A stretch of 64,000 nt of DNA from Kitasatospora gansuensis (lineage in GTDB: Bacteria > Actinomycetota > Actinomycetes > Streptomycetales > Streptomycetaceae). The stretch lies in assembly GCF_014203705.1 (NCBI RefSeq), contig NZ_JACHJR010000001.1, positions 6,200,001-6,264,000 of the forward strand, read 5' to 3'. A program made the position numbers and the translations under genes. Position 1 is the first letter of the stretch, and every line of letters starts with the position of its first letter. The notes under the pieces are model-generated. The model was not told the DNA's origin, did no database searches, and saw nothing but the letters and a program-made list of their open reading frames with translations. Of the stretch, positions 7,171 to 17,306 are shown one piece after another.

Positions 7171-8239
7171 ACTCCCCAAGCGCCTCACGGTCGGGCTGGG
7201 CGTGCTGGTGCTGCTGGCGCTGCCGTTCTACGCGACCGGGTTCTGGCTGCAGAGCGGACTGTTCGCGATGGCCGCCGTGATCGGCGCGATCGGGCTCAGT
7301 CTGCTCACCGGCACCACCGGCCAACTCTCGCTCGGCCACGCCTTCTTCCTGGCCGTCGGCGCGTACGGCTACGTCTGGCTCGCCGGTCCGGCCGGCGCCG
7401 CGGACGGGCTGACCGGCCTCGGGCTGCCGCCGCTGCTCGCCTTCGGGCTGGCCGTCGCGCTGACCGGTCTGGCGGGCGGGCTGCTCAGCCCGATCGCCGG
7501 GCGGCTGCGCGGCATGTACCTCGGGGTGGCGACCCTGGCGCTGGTCTTCATCGGCCAGCACGTGATGCTCAACGCCCATACCGTGACCGGTGGTTACAAC
7601 GGCCGCTCGGTGCAGCCGATGGACCTGTTCGGCTTCGCGCTGACGGACGGCTCGCCGCGCGGGCTGCTGGTGCTCGGGGTGCCGTTCGGCGGCCTCGAAC
7701 GGCTCTGGTACTTCGGCCTGGCCCTGGTGACGGTGGCTCTGCTGGCGGCCCGTAACCTGCTGCGCGGCCGTCCCGGCCGGGCCCTCGGCGCCGTCCGGGA
7801 CAGCGAGGTCGCGGCGGCCGTGATGGGCGTACCGGTGGCCCGCTACCGCTCGGCCGCCTTCGTGGTCTCCTGCCTGTACGCCGGAGCGGGCGGGGCGCTG
7901 CTCGCGCTGGTGTTCCGGCGGGTGGTGCCGGAGACCTTCGGCCTGGTGCTCTCGATCGACTACCTGGCCATGATCGTGATCGGCGGACTGGGCTCGGTCG
8001 GCGGTGCGGCGGTCGCGGCCGTACTGGTCACCCTGCTGCCGCAGTTGCTCACCGGCTACGCCGACGACCTGCCGCTGCTCGCCCGGCCCGGCTCCGGATC
8101 GGCCGGCCCCACTCCCGGCGAGGCGGCCCGCTACCTGTACGGCGCCGCCATCGTGCTCGTCCTCACCCTCGCCCCGCAGGGGCTCGCCGGGCTGACCCGG
8201 CGCCGCCCCCGCAAGACCCCCCAGGAGCACACCCCATGA
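7163..8239 (+). CDS. livM: Branched-chain amino acid-type ABC importer, permease LivM
   Basis: A 358-residue membrane permease partnering LivH. LLTGTTGQLSLGHAFFLAVG is the LivM hallmark near residue 55, followed by several membrane helices and the coupling segment SEVAAAVMGVPVARYR. GTG 7163 lies inside the end of livH with AAGGAG (7150-7155) seven bases upstream. About 40 residues near 300-330 (LLARPGSGSAGPTPGEAA) form a small loop insertion before the last helix. Confidence 0.92.
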   Translation: MSELPKRLTVGLGVLVLLALPFYATGFWLQSGLFAMAAVIGAIGLSLLTGTTGQLSLGHAFFLAVGAYGYVWLAGPAGAADGLTGLGLPPLLAFGLAVALTGLAGGLLSPIAGRLRGMYLGVATLALVFIGQHVMLNAHTVTGGYNGRSVQPMDLFGFALTDGSPRGLLVLGVPFGGLERLWYFGLALVTVALLAARNLLRGRPGRALGAVRDSEVAAAVMGVPVARYRSAAFVVSCLYAGAGGALLALVFRRVVPETFGLVLSIDYLAMIVIGGLGSVGGAAVAAVLVTLLPQLLTGYADDLPLLARPGSGSAGPTPGEAARYLYGAAIVLVLTLAPQGLAGLTRRRPRKTPQEHTP

Positions 8240-9456
8240 GAACCACCCGCCTCGCCGCCGCAGTCGCGGTGCTCGCCCTCACCGCCACCGCCTGCTCCAC
8301 CAAGGGGAGTTCGGCCGACGGCACGCTCGGGAAGGACGGCGTGAAGACCGGCCCCGGCGTCACCGACTCCACCATCACGATGGCCGCCCTCACCGACCTG
8401 ACCGGCCCGTACGCCTCGCTCGGCAAGAGCATCGTGAACGCCCAGCAGCTCTGGGTCGACCAGACCAACGCGAACGGCGGCATCTGCGGCCGCAAGCTCA
8501 GGATCGTGGTGAAGGACCACGGGTACGACGTGCAGAAGGCGGTCGCCGCCTTCACCGAGGTCGAGCCGGACACGGCGCTGCTCACCCAGGTGATCGGCTC
8601 CCCGGTGGTCGCGGCGATCAAGCAGGACCTGAACGGCAAGCACCTGCTGGCGCTGCCGATGGCCTGGGCCTCCACCATGCTCGGGCAGCCCTACATCCAG
8701 GTGGTCGGCTCCACCTACGACGTCGACATGATCACCGGGGTGGACTTCCTCACCCGCAAGGCCGGGCTGGTGGCGGGCGACCGGATCGGGCACGTGTACT
8801 TCGAGGGCGAGTACGGGGAGAACGCGCTGGCGGGCTCCAAGTACGCGGCCGAGAAAGGCAAGTTGACGCTGGTCGAGCAGAAGATCAAGCCCACCGACCA
8901 GGACCTGACGGCGCAGGTCTCGGCACTCCGGGAGGCCGGGGTCAAGGCGGTGCTGATCAGTGCCGGGCCCAAGCAGACGGCGGCGCTGGTCGGCGCGGCG
9001 GCCGGGCAGGGGCTGACCGTACCGGTGCTCAGCAGCGCGCCCGGCTTCGCCCCGCAGCTGCTCGACACGGCCGTCGGACCGGCGCTGGAGCGGCAGTTGT
9101 CCGTGGTCAGCGCGATCTCGCCGGTCAGCGCGGACGTCTCCGCGATGCGGGTGCTGGTGCAGGACTACCAGGCCAAGTACCCCGGTGCCCCGGTCGACAG
9201 CGGGGTGGCGAGCGGCTGGTCGGCGGCGCAGGTGGCGGCGGAGGCGCTCGGCGCCGCGTGCGCGGAGAAGGACCTGACCCGGGAGGGCATCGCGGCGGCG
9301 CACCGGAAGACCACGGCGCTCAACATCCTCGGCGTGCCGATGAACTTCTCCGACGTCACCAAGGCACCGACCCGTCAGGCGTACATCCTCAAGCCGGCCA
9401 AGGGCGTCACCGGTGGCCTCACCACGGTCGAGGGAGCCCACGAGGTCAAGCCCTGA
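8236..9456 (+). CDS. Branched-chain amino acid-type substrate-binding lipoprotein (LivK-like)
   Basis: Extracellular receptor of the importer, a 406-residue periplasmic-binding-protein type I lipoprotein. The lipobox TATAC puts the lipidated cysteine at C20. The mature part opens with ITMAALTDLTGPYASLGKS, characteristic of the LivK/Peripla_BP_6 family, and holds two Rossmann-like lobes through residue 400. The start overlaps the livM stop as ATGA. It ends the operon; its 3' end lies eight bases before a copy of the repeated inverted-repeat element. The ligand is not predictable from sequence. Confidence 0.9.
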   Translation: MRTTRLAAAVAVLALTATACSTKGSSADGTLGKDGVKTGPGVTDSTITMAALTDLTGPYASLGKSIVNAQQLWVDQTNANGGICGRKLRIVVKDHGYDVQKAVAAFTEVEPDTALLTQVIGSPVVAAIKQDLNGKHLLALPMAWASTMLGQPYIQVVGSTYDVDMITGVDFLTRKAGLVAGDRIGHVYFEGEYGENALAGSKYAAEKGKLTLVEQKIKPTDQDLTAQVSALREAGVKAVLISAGPKQTAALVGAAAGQGLTVPVLSSAPGFAPQLLDTAVGPALERQLSVVSAISPVSADVSAMRVLVQDYQAKYPGAPVDSGVASGWSAAQVAAEALGAACAEKDLTREGIAAAHRKTTALNILGVPMNFSDVTKAPTRQAYILKPAKGVTGGLTTVEGAHEVKP

Positions 9457-9464
9457 GCCCTGCC

Positions 9465-9578
9465 AGGGGCTCGGGGAACTGCGAGGAGATCTGGCGTGCG
9501 GGTCACAATGCAAAGTGCCTGACCACCTACGCACGGATCACCTTTTCCGAGGTCGGCGTCGCAGTTCCCCGAGCCCCT
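9465..9578. repeat. Interspersed inverted-repeat element, copy A
   Basis: A 114-bp element bounded by perfect 20-bp inverted repeats (AGGGGCTCGGGGAACTGCGA at 9465-9484 and its complement at 9559-9578). The interior, not just the ends, matches three other copies in this window (25033, 34858, 44540). It lies between convergent genes, so the RNA from either side could fold its ends together and act as a bidirectional terminator. Same orientation as the copy at 44540. Confidence 0.9.
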
Positions 9579-9598
9579 ACCTTCCGAAGGCCGGCGTT

Positions 9599-10936
9599 TC
9601 AGCCCAGGCCCGGGATGCGGCCGTTGCGGAAGAGGTCGACGAAGATCTGGTGGTCGCTGCGGGCGCGGTCGCCGTAGGTGTGGGCGAAGGAGACGAGCAT
9701 GTCGGCGAAGCCGGCGGTGTCGTCGCCGATCGCCGCGTCGATCGCGTGCTCGGTGGAGAACGGCACCAGGCCGTGCCCGCTGGAGGACGCGTCGGCGGCG
9801 GCGTGCATGCCGGCGGTGGCCCGGCCGAGGTGGGTGACCACGTCGCGGAGGTCGGCCGGTTCGGTGAGGTCGGTCCAGTCCAGGTCGGCGGTGTAGGGGG
9901 AGACCTCGGCGACCAGCATGCCGTGGCCGCGCAGAGTGGCCCAGCCGAGCCAGGGGTCGCTGTGGTCCTGCAGGGCGCGCTGGGAGATCACCGTACGGTG
10001 GCCCTCGTGCTCGAAGTAGGCGCGGATCTCCGGGTCGGTGACGTGCCGGGACACCGCCGGGGTCTGACCCTGCTTCAGGTAGATCACCACGTCGTTCTCG
10101 AGCGCGTCGGTGTGGCCCTCCAGCAGCACGTTGTACGAGGGCAGCCCGGCGCTGCCGATGCCGATGCCGCGGCGGCCGACCACGTCCTTGACCCGCAGGG
10201 CGTCCGGCCGGGTGCGGGTGGCCGGCGGGAGGGTGGCGAGGTACTGCTCGAAGGCGGCCAGCACCTCGGCCCGGGTGGAGTCCTCCAGCGGGATCGCGCC
10301 GCCGCCGGAGCGGAACCGGCGCTCGTACCCCTCGACCACGGTCTCCCGCTCCAGCAGCGCCACCCGGGTCTGCAGCCGGGCCCGGCGGAGCGTCTCCAGC
10401 AGCGGGCCCTCGGCGGTGTCCAGGGTGTACGCCTCGGCCGGCGCGCCCGCCGCGAGGGCGGCGATCCGGGCCCGGTAGGCGGTGGCGAAGGCCCGGACCA
10501 GCTCGGCGATGGTGCCGTCGGAGAGCGCCTTGGCGTAGCCGAGCAGGGCCAGGCTGGCGGCGAGGCGCTGGACGTCCCAGGTGAAGGCGCCGACGTAGGC
10601 CTCGTCGAAGTCGTTGACGTTGAAGACCAGCCGGCCCTCGGCGTTCAGGTAGGTGCCGAAGTTCTCCGCGTGCAGGTCGCCGTGGATCCACACCCGGCTG
10701 GTCCGCTCGTCGAGGTACGGCGCGCCGAACGCCTCGAACGGAGGGGTCGTCAGGTCCGCGTAGTACAGCCCGGCGGTGCCCCGGTAGAAGGCGAACGCCG
10801 AGGCGGCCATCTTGCGGAACTTCACCTTGAACGCGGCCGGGTCCTCGGCCAGCAGGCGGCCGAAGGCCTGGTCGAAGACCCGCAGGATGGTCTCGGCCCG
10901 CTCGGGCTCGCGCTCGGCCGCGTTCTGCTGCTGCAT
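9599..10936 (-). CDS. DUF2252 family protein
   Basis: A 445-residue cytoplasmic protein of the DUF2252 family. The recognisable core includes KVKFRKMAASAFAFYRGTAG, WIHGDLHAENFGTYLN and NDFDEAYVGAF, which resemble the HGDLHxxN and DFD motifs of aminoglycoside-phosphotransferase/kinase-like folds, as in other members of the family. The biochemical role is not established. GAGGAC is seven bases before ATG 10936. It is the downstream gene of a minus-strand pair with the asparaginase gene, 79 bases apart, and may be co-transcribed with it. Confidence 0.88.
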   Translation of the reverse strand: MQQQNAAEREPERAETILRVFDQAFGRLLAEDPAAFKVKFRKMAASAFAFYRGTAGLYYADLTTPPFEAFGAPYLDERTSRVWIHGDLHAENFGTYLNAEGRLVFNVNDFDEAYVGAFTWDVQRLAASLALLGYAKALSDGTIAELVRAFATAYRARIAALAAGAPAEAYTLDTAEGPLLETLRRARLQTRVALLERETVVEGYERRFRSGGGAIPLEDSTRAEVLAAFEQYLATLPPATRTRPDALRVKDVVGRRGIGIGSAGLPSYNVLLEGHTDALENDVVIYLKQGQTPAVSRHVTDPEIRAYFEHEGHRTVISQRALQDHSDPWLGWATLRGHGMLVAEVSPYTADLDWTDLTEPADLRDVVTHLGRATAGMHAAADASSSGHGLVPFSTEHAIDAAIGDDTAGFADMLVSFAHTYGDRARSDHQIFVDLFRNGRIPGLG

Positions 10937-11015
10937 GGGGATCGTCCTCTGTGCTGGGTCGTCGGTCCTGGAACGGATGACGACACAGTATTCGGACGGG
11001 TTCCCCGGCGGTGCC

Positions 11016-12017
<1,002 letters not shown>

Positions 12018-12037
12018 GGGTGCCTCCTGCAAGGGGA

Positions 12038-12074
12038 ACAGCCCGGCACCGACTGTTTGCCGGGGCCGGGCTGT
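12038..12074 (-). promoter_or_regulatory. Hairpin in the asparaginase leader
   Basis: ACAGCCCGGC pairs with GCCGGGCTGT around a 17-base loop, about 20 bases before the asparaginase start. In the asparaginase transcript it would lie directly upstream of the ribosome binding site. It might be an attenuator or a regulator site; there is no direct evidence for either. Confidence 0.4.
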
Positions 12075-12108
12075 CTGTTGGTCTCCGCGGGTGGCGGAAC
12101 GCTCACCA

Positions 12109-12153
12109 GCAAGAATAGGCGAGAAGGTGCGCAATGCGATCGCGAATTCTTGC
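12109..12153. promoter_or_regulatory. Inverted repeat and palindrome in the asparaginase/Lrp divergent region
   Basis: GCAAGAAT (12109-12116) is mirrored by ATTCTTGC (12146-12153), and GCGATCGC (12136-12143) is a perfect palindrome between them. AT-containing symmetric sites in a divergent promoter fit Lrp/AsnC-family binding. Inference from position and symmetry. Confidence 0.4.
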
Positions 12154-12188
12154 CAGAGGTGACATGGAGTGGGCAATATGATCGCGTG

Positions 12189-12644
12189 ATGGATCAGATC
12201 GACAGGGATATCTTGCGCGAGCTCCAGCGCGACGGGCGGCTGAGCAACCAGGAGCTGGCCCAGCGGGTCGGGCTGACGCCCTCGCCGTGCATGCGCCGGG
12301 TCCGCCAGCTGGAGCAGGACGGGGTGATCCAGGGCTACCGCGCGGTGATCGACCCAGCGGCGGTCGGCCGCAGCTTCGAGGTGCTGGTCTCGGTCGAGGT
12401 CCGCCGCGAGCGCGAGGCGGTCGAGGCCTTCGAGGCCGCGCTCCAGGAGATCCCCGACGTGATCGAGGCGTACCGGCTGTTCGGCAGCCCCGGCTGCCTG
12501 CTGCGGATCGCGGTCGAGGACCTGAAGGCGTACGAGCGGCTCTGGATCGAGCGGCTGACCACCCTGGCCGGGGTCACCGAGGTCAACTCGCAGATCATCA
12601 TGAAGCGGGTGAAGGAGCCGAGCGGCCTACCGGTCGGCGGCTGA
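12189..12644 (+). CDS. Lrp/AsnC family transcriptional regulator
   Basis: A 151-residue regulator. The N-terminal helix-turn-helix (MDQIDRDILRELQRDGRLSN through VGLTPSPCMRRVRQLEQDG, residues 1-50) is the classic AsnC-type DNA-binding domain. The C-terminal RAM/ligand-binding domain (FEVLVSVEV through the end) assembles dimers and octamers and senses amino acids. ATG 12189 is preceded by an in-frame GTG and no good ribosome binding site, so the transcript may be leaderless. Divergence from an asparaginase gene suggests asparagine or aspartate metabolism as its target. Confidence 0.92.
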   Translation: MDQIDRDILRELQRDGRLSNQELAQRVGLTPSPCMRRVRQLEQDGVIQGYRAVIDPAAVGRSFEVLVSVEVRREREAVEAFEAALQEIPDVIEAYRLFGSPGCLLRIAVEDLKAYERLWIERLTTLAGVTEVNSQIIMKRVKEPSGLPVGG

Positions 12645-12658
12645 CGGCCGGCGGCCGT
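12644..12658 (+). terminator. Palindromic hairpin after the Lrp-family gene
   Basis: ACGGCCG and CGGCCGT flank a single G immediately at the stop codon. It can form a short stem with a 5-base loop between convergent genes. Weak evidence. Confidence 0.4.
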
Positions 12659-12764
12659 CCACCTCGATCTCGATCCGGTTGCCAGAAGCGGTACCCGCGG
12701 TGCGGTTGGAGGTCCGCGAGCTGAGCACGGCGCCGCAGGTGGCCGCGTTGCAGCCGACCCGGTG

Positions 12765-13694
12765 TCAGGCCGGGCGGGTGATGGCGAAGGCGCGGGCGGG
12801 GTTGGTCTCGAAGCACGACTTGGCGGTGTCGGCGCCGAGTTCGCGCTCGATCCGGGGGCGGAGGACGCCCGGGAGGTAGGGCAGTCCGGGGCCCTCTCCG
12901 CTGGTGGCGCGGGCGGCGGCCGTGGTGGTGTCGCCGCCGATCAGCAGGCGGTCGGCGTGGCCGGCTTCGGCGAGGGCGGCCAGGCAGTCGAGCAGGCGCC
13001 AGTCGGTGGGGTGGTGGGCGCGGGAGGGGCCGTCGAAGGCGAGGTAGGCGCCGGCCTCGGCGGCCCGCAGGTGGGTGCGGGTGTCCGGTGCCCGGTTGAG
13101 GTGACCGAGGATCACCCGGTCGGCGGGGACGCCGAGTTCGGTGCAGAGCAGGTCGAGGGTCTCCGGCGCGCCGGTGCCCAGTTCCAGGTGGACGCCGATC
13201 GGGGCACCGGTGAGGTGGTGGGCCTCGGCGGCGGCCGTGAACACCTGTCGGGCGTGCGGGTCGAGGCGGTGGAAGCCGCCCGCCACCTTGATCATCCCGG
13301 CCCGGACCAGCCCGTTCGAACCGTGGATGCCCTCGGTCAGGTCGGCGATGAACCGCCGGGCCAGCCGGGGGAGCAGCCGGTCCAGGAACTCCGGTGCGTA
13401 GTGGGCGGCTTGGTGCAGCCCGGTGGCGGCTATCAGGTGCACCCCGGTGACCCGGGAGAGCATCGGCAGCAGGTCCGCCCGGCGGCCGAGGCCGACCGGG
13501 GTCCACTGCGCGAGCGCCCCGCCGCCCGCCGTGGCGAACGCGCGCAGTTCCGCCTCGGCGGCGCTGGCGCTGTCCATCTCCTGGCCGGGCAGCCGGGGCG
13601 TCCGCAGGAACAGGTGGTCGTGCGCGTCGACCACGCCGAGCGAGGCCGGGTCGACATCCCCGAGGACCGTACGGACTAAGGCCGGACCGCTCAC
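12765..13694 (-). CDS. Phosphotriesterase-family metal-dependent hydrolase
   Basis: A 309-residue amidohydrolase-fold protein of the phosphotriesterase/lactonase family. The metal-binding HDH is at residues 25-27 (VVDAHDHLFLR). MIKVAGG supplies the bridging lysine, VHLE and LGHLNR the further histidines, and LIGGD the last aspartate, so the binuclear centre looks complete. The natural substrate could be a lactone or ester; phosphotriesterase activity should not be assumed. The GTG start (13694) overlaps the dnaE stop as GTGA, so it is probably translated from the dnaE transcript. It is slightly shorter than bacterial phosphotriesterases. Confidence 0.85.
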   Translation of the reverse strand: MSGPALVRTVLGDVDPASLGVVDAHDHLFLRTPRLPGQEMDSASAAEAELRAFATAGGGALAQWTPVGLGRRADLLPMLSRVTGVHLIAATGLHQAAHYAPEFLDRLLPRLARRFIADLTEGIHGSNGLVRAGMIKVAGGFHRLDPHARQVFTAAAEAHHLTGAPIGVHLELGTGAPETLDLLCTELGVPADRVILGHLNRAPDTRTHLRAAEAGAYLAFDGPSRAHHPTDWRLLDCLAALAEAGHADRLLIGGDTTTAAARATSGEGPGLPYLPGVLRPRIERELGADTAKSCFETNPARAFAITRPA

Positions 13695-16600
13695 GCGTTG
13701 CTCCAGGCGGACGGGCCCAGCAGAGTCTTGACCTCGGAGGCGAAGGCGCCGTTGTCGGGGTTGACCAGGAAGCCGAGCTCGTACAGGACGTTCTTGTCGC
13801 GGCCGGTGGTGAGCAGCCGGACCGGGACGTCGCCCGGGTGGGAGCGCAGGGTGGTCTTGAACTCGGCGATCATCTCCGGGTTCACCCGGCCGGTGGGGAC
13901 GGTGATCAGGATCGGCGGCTTGCCGCCGTGCTCGGCGGAGGAGATGTCCAGGCTGGTGATCTCCTGGCCGAAGATGCTGAGCGAGCCGTCGCGTTCGTTC
14001 AGCCGGCCGCGCACCGCGATCACGTTGTCCTCGACCATCTGGTCGGACATCAGGTTGTAGGCGGCGGGGAAGAACAGCACCTCGACCGATCCGTCCCGGT
14101 CCGCCAGCGTGATGATCGCCCAGGCGTTGCCCGCCTTGTTGATCCGGCGGTCCACGGCGGTGACCAGTCCGGCGAGCCGGACCTCGCCCTCGGTGCGGCC
14201 GGAGCCGAGCAGTTCGGCGATCGAGACGTCGCGGTTGCGGGAGAGGATGTGCTCGGCGCCGTCCAGCGGGTGGCTGGAGACGTACAGGCCGAGCATCTCC
14301 CGCTCCAGGCTGAGGAGTTGCTTGCGCGGCCACTCCCGGTCGGAGAGCTCGAAGTCCAGGCCGATGGTCGGCACGTCCTCGCCGGTGTCCATCGCGCCGA
14401 ACAGGTCGTCCTGGCCGATCGCCTGCTGCTTCTTCACGCCGGTGACCGCGTCGATCGCGTTCTCGTGCACGGTGGTCAGCGAGAGCCGGGTGTGGCCGAG
14501 CGAGTCGAAGGCGCCGGCCTTGATCAGCGAGTCGACGGTGCGCTTGTTGCAGACCACCAGCTCGACCTTGTCCAGGAAGTCGGCGAAGGAGGAGTACTTC
14601 CCCTTCTCCTTCCGGGTCCGCACCAGCGAGTCGATCACGTTGGTGCCGACGTTGCGGACGGCCTTGAGGCCGAACCGGACGTCGGTGCCGACGGCGGTGA
14701 AGTCCTCCACCGACTCGTTGACGTCGGGGGAGAGGATCTTGATGCCCATCGACCGGCACTCGGCCAGGTAGACGGCCATCTTGTCCTTGTCGTCCGCGAC
14801 CGAGGTCAGCAGGGCGGCCATGTACTCGGCGGGGTAGTTCGCCTTCAGGTAGGCGGTCTGGTACGAGACCAGGCCGTACGCGGCCGAGTGCGATTTGTTG
14901 AACGCGTAGCCGGCGAACGGCACCAGCACGTCCCAGACGGCCTGGATCGCCTCGTCGGAGTACCCGCGCTCCTTGCAGCCCGCGTGGAAGGGGACGAACT
15001 CCTTCTCCAGGACCTCCTTCTTCTTCTTGCCCATCGCGCGGCGGAGCAGGTCGGCCTGTCCGAGGCTGTAGCCGGCCAGCACCTGGGCGGCTCGCTGCAC
15101 CTGCTCCTGATAGACGATCAGACCGTAGGTGGGGCCGAGCACCTCGGCGAGCGGGGCCTCCAGCTCGGGGTGGATCGGGATGATCTCCTGCTGGGCGTTC
15201 TTGCGCAGCGCGTAGTTGGTGTGCGAGTTCATGCCCATCGGGCCCGGGCGGTACAGCGCCGAGACGGCGGAGATGTCGGCGAACTCGGTCGGCTTCATCA
15301 GCTTGAGCAGCGCCCGCATGGGCCCGCCGTCGAGCTGGAACACGCCCAGGGTGTCACCGCGGGCGAGGAGTTGATACGTGGTCGGGTCGTCCAGCGCGAT
15401 CTTCTCGATGTCCACGTCGATGCCGCGGTTGGACTTCACGATCTTGATGCAGTGGTCGATGATGCCCAGGTTCCGCAGACCCAGGAAGTCCATCTTGATC
15501 AGACCCATGGCTTCGCACGACGGGTAGTCGAAGCCGGTGATGATCACGCCGTCCTTGTCCCGCTTGTGCAGCGGGATCAGTTCCAGCAGCGGGGTCGAGG
15601 AGAGGATCACGGCCGCCGCGTGCACACCGGTGCCGCGGATCAGGCCCTCGATGCCGAGGCCGGTGTCGATGATCTTCTTGACGTCCGGCTCGTTCGCGTA
15701 GAGCGAGCGGATCTCGGTGCCCTCGTTGTAGCGCGGGTGCTTCTCGTTGAACAGGTCGGCCAGCGGCACGCCCTTGCCCATCACGTCCGGCGGCATCGCC
15801 TTGGTGATCCGGTCGCCCATCGCGAACGGGTAGCCGAGGATGCGGTTGGCGTCCTTCACGGCCGCCTTGGCCTTGATGGTGCCGAAGGTGTTCACCTGGG
15901 CGGTGTACGCCTCGCCGTACTTGTCGGTGACGTAGCGCACCATCTGGTCGCGCTGGCGGTCGTCGAAGTCGATGTCGACGTCCGGGGGGTTGATGCGCTC
16001 GGGGTTCAGGAACCGCTCGAAGAGGAGATCGTGCTCCAGCGGGTCCAGCTCGGTGATCCGGGTCAGGTACGAGACCATCGAGCCGGCCGCCGAACCACGG
16101 CCCGGGCCGACCGGGATGCCGTTGTCGCGGGCGTACTGGCAGATGTCCGCGACCACGAGGAAGTACGCGTCGAAGCCCATCGGGGAGATGACGCCCATCT
16201 CCAGCTCGATCCGGTCCAGCACCTCCTGGCTCGGGTTGTCGCCGTAGCGGTGCTGCAGACCGGCCTTGATCTTCTGGCGCAGGAACGACGCCTGGGTCTC
16301 GCCCTCGGGCACGTCGAACTGCGGCATCCGGTCGACGTAGTTGAAGACCTCGTCGTAGGACTCGATCCGGTCGGCGATCTCCAGCGTGTTGCGGCACGCC
16401 TCCGGCAGCTCGGTGAAGAGCGCGCGCATCTCCTCCGGCGTCTTGATGTAGTAGCCGCTGCCGTTGAACTTGAAGCGGTTCGGGTCGTCCTTGTTCTTGC
16501 CCACGCCGACGCAGAGCAGGCTGTCGTGGGCGTCGGCCTGATCGGCCGTCACGTAGTGCGAGTCGTTGGTGGCCAGCAGCGGGATGTCCAGCTGCTTGGC

Positions 16601-17245
16601 CAGGCGCAGCAGTCCGTCCCGGACGTCCCGCTCGATGGACAGGTCGTGGTCCATCAGCTCCAGGAAGTAGTTCTCCCGGCCGAAGATCTGCTGGTAGGCG
16701 TCGGCGGCCTTGACCGCCTCCTCGTACTGGCCCAGCCGCAGCCGGGTCTGCACCTCGCCGGACGGGCAGCCGGTGGTGGCGATGATCCCCGTGGCGTTCG
16801 CGGCGATCAGCTCGCGGTCCATCCGGGGCTTCATGTAGTAGCCCTCCATCGACGCGAGCGAGGAGAGCTTGAAGAGGTTGCGCAGCCCGGTGGCGTTCTG
16901 CGCCCACATGGTCATGTGGGTGTACCGGCCACCACCCGAGACGTCCTTGCCGCCCTCGCCGTCCGCGCTCACCTGACGCTGGCCGCCGGGCGCCCAGAAC
17001 ACCGGCTTCTTCTCGAACCGCGAGCCCGGGGCGACGTACGCCTCGATGCCGATGATCGGCTTCACCGAGGTCTTCTTCGAGGTCTGGAAGAACTCGTACG
17101 CGCCGAACATGTTGCCGTGGTCGCTCATCGCGATCGCGGGCATGCCCTGCCGCTCCGCTTCCGCGAACAGCTTGCCGTTCTTCGCTGCTCCGTCCAGCAT
17201 CGAGAACTCGGTGTGGACATGCAGGTGAACAAAGCTGTCGGCCAC
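13691..17245 (-). CDS. dnaE: DNA polymerase III alpha subunit
   Basis: Replicative DNA polymerase, 1184 residues. It begins with the PHP domain (FVHLHVHTEFSMLDGAAK), continues through the C-family polymerase palm with acidic motifs (PDVDIDFDDRQRD and the GPGRGSAAGS segment), the helix-hairpin-helix region and a C-terminal OB fold (LAGLVTAVDRRINKAGNAW). The length matches actinobacterial DnaE1. The GTG start at 17245 is supported by a GAGGAG upstream and the family N-terminus; the open frame continues upstream through the LysR gene but is not coding there. Its 3' end overlaps the phosphotriesterase-like gene. Confidence 0.97.
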   Translation of the reverse strand: MADSFVHLHVHTEFSMLDGAAKNGKLFAEAERQGMPAIAMSDHGNMFGAYEFFQTSKKTSVKPIIGIEAYVAPGSRFEKKPVFWAPGGQRQVSADGEGGKDVSGGGRYTHMTMWAQNATGLRNLFKLSSLASMEGYYMKPRMDRELIAANATGIIATTGCPSGEVQTRLRLGQYEEAVKAADAYQQIFGRENYFLELMDHDLSIERDVRDGLLRLAKQLDIPLLATNDSHYVTADQADAHDSLLCVGVGKNKDDPNRFKFNGSGYYIKTPEEMRALFTELPEACRNTLEIADRIESYDEVFNYVDRMPQFDVPEGETQASFLRQKIKAGLQHRYGDNPSQEVLDRIELEMGVISPMGFDAYFLVVADICQYARDNGIPVGPGRGSAAGSMVSYLTRITELDPLEHDLLFERFLNPERINPPDVDIDFDDRQRDQMVRYVTDKYGEAYTAQVNTFGTIKAKAAVKDANRILGYPFAMGDRITKAMPPDVMGKGVPLADLFNEKHPRYNEGTEIRSLYANEPDVKKIIDTGLGIEGLIRGTGVHAAAVILSSTPLLELIPLHKRDKDGVIITGFDYPSCEAMGLIKMDFLGLRNLGIIDHCIKIVKSNRGIDVDIEKIALDDPTTYQLLARGDTLGVFQLDGGPMRALLKLMKPTEFADISAVSALYRPGPMGMNSHTNYALRKNAQQEIIPIHPELEAPLAEVLGPTYGLIVYQEQVQRAAQVLAGYSLGQADLLRRAMGKKKKEVLEKEFVPFHAGCKERGYSDEAIQAVWDVLVPFAGYAFNKSHSAAYGLVSYQTAYLKANYPAEYMAALLTSVADDKDKMAVYLAECRSMGIKILSPDVNESVEDFTAVGTDVRFGLKAVRNVGTNVIDSLVRTRKEKGKYSSFADFLDKVELVVCNKRTVDSLIKAGAFDSLGHTRLSLTTVHENAIDAVTGVKKQQAIGQDDLFGAMDTGEDVPTIGLDFELSDREWPRKQLLSLEREMLGLYVSSHPLDGAEHILSRNRDVSIAELLGSGRTEGEVRLAGLVTAVDRRINKAGNAWAIITLADRDGSVEVLFFPAAYNLMSDQMVEDNVIAVRGRLNERDGSLSIFGQEITSLDISSAEHGGKPPILITVPTGRVNPEMIAEFKTTLRSHPGDVPVRLLTTGRDKNVLYELGFLVNPDNGAFASEVKTLLGPSAWSNA

Positions 17246-17306
17246 GGTGGGACGGCTCCTCAGGCTCGAAGGAAGGCTCCACCCTAGCCCCTGAACAGAG
17301 GTCCGT

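Noticed and set aside
9465..9578. Repeat copies considered as attachment sites or insertion-sequence ends
   Set aside because: No transposase or integrase frame lies in or beside any copy, and the inside is only about 75 bases; no target duplication was evident by eye.
13838..17287. 1149-codon plus-strand frame opposite dnaE
   Set aside because: Complementary shadow of dnaE, rich in Val/His/Leu/Asp/Arg repeats with no domain.
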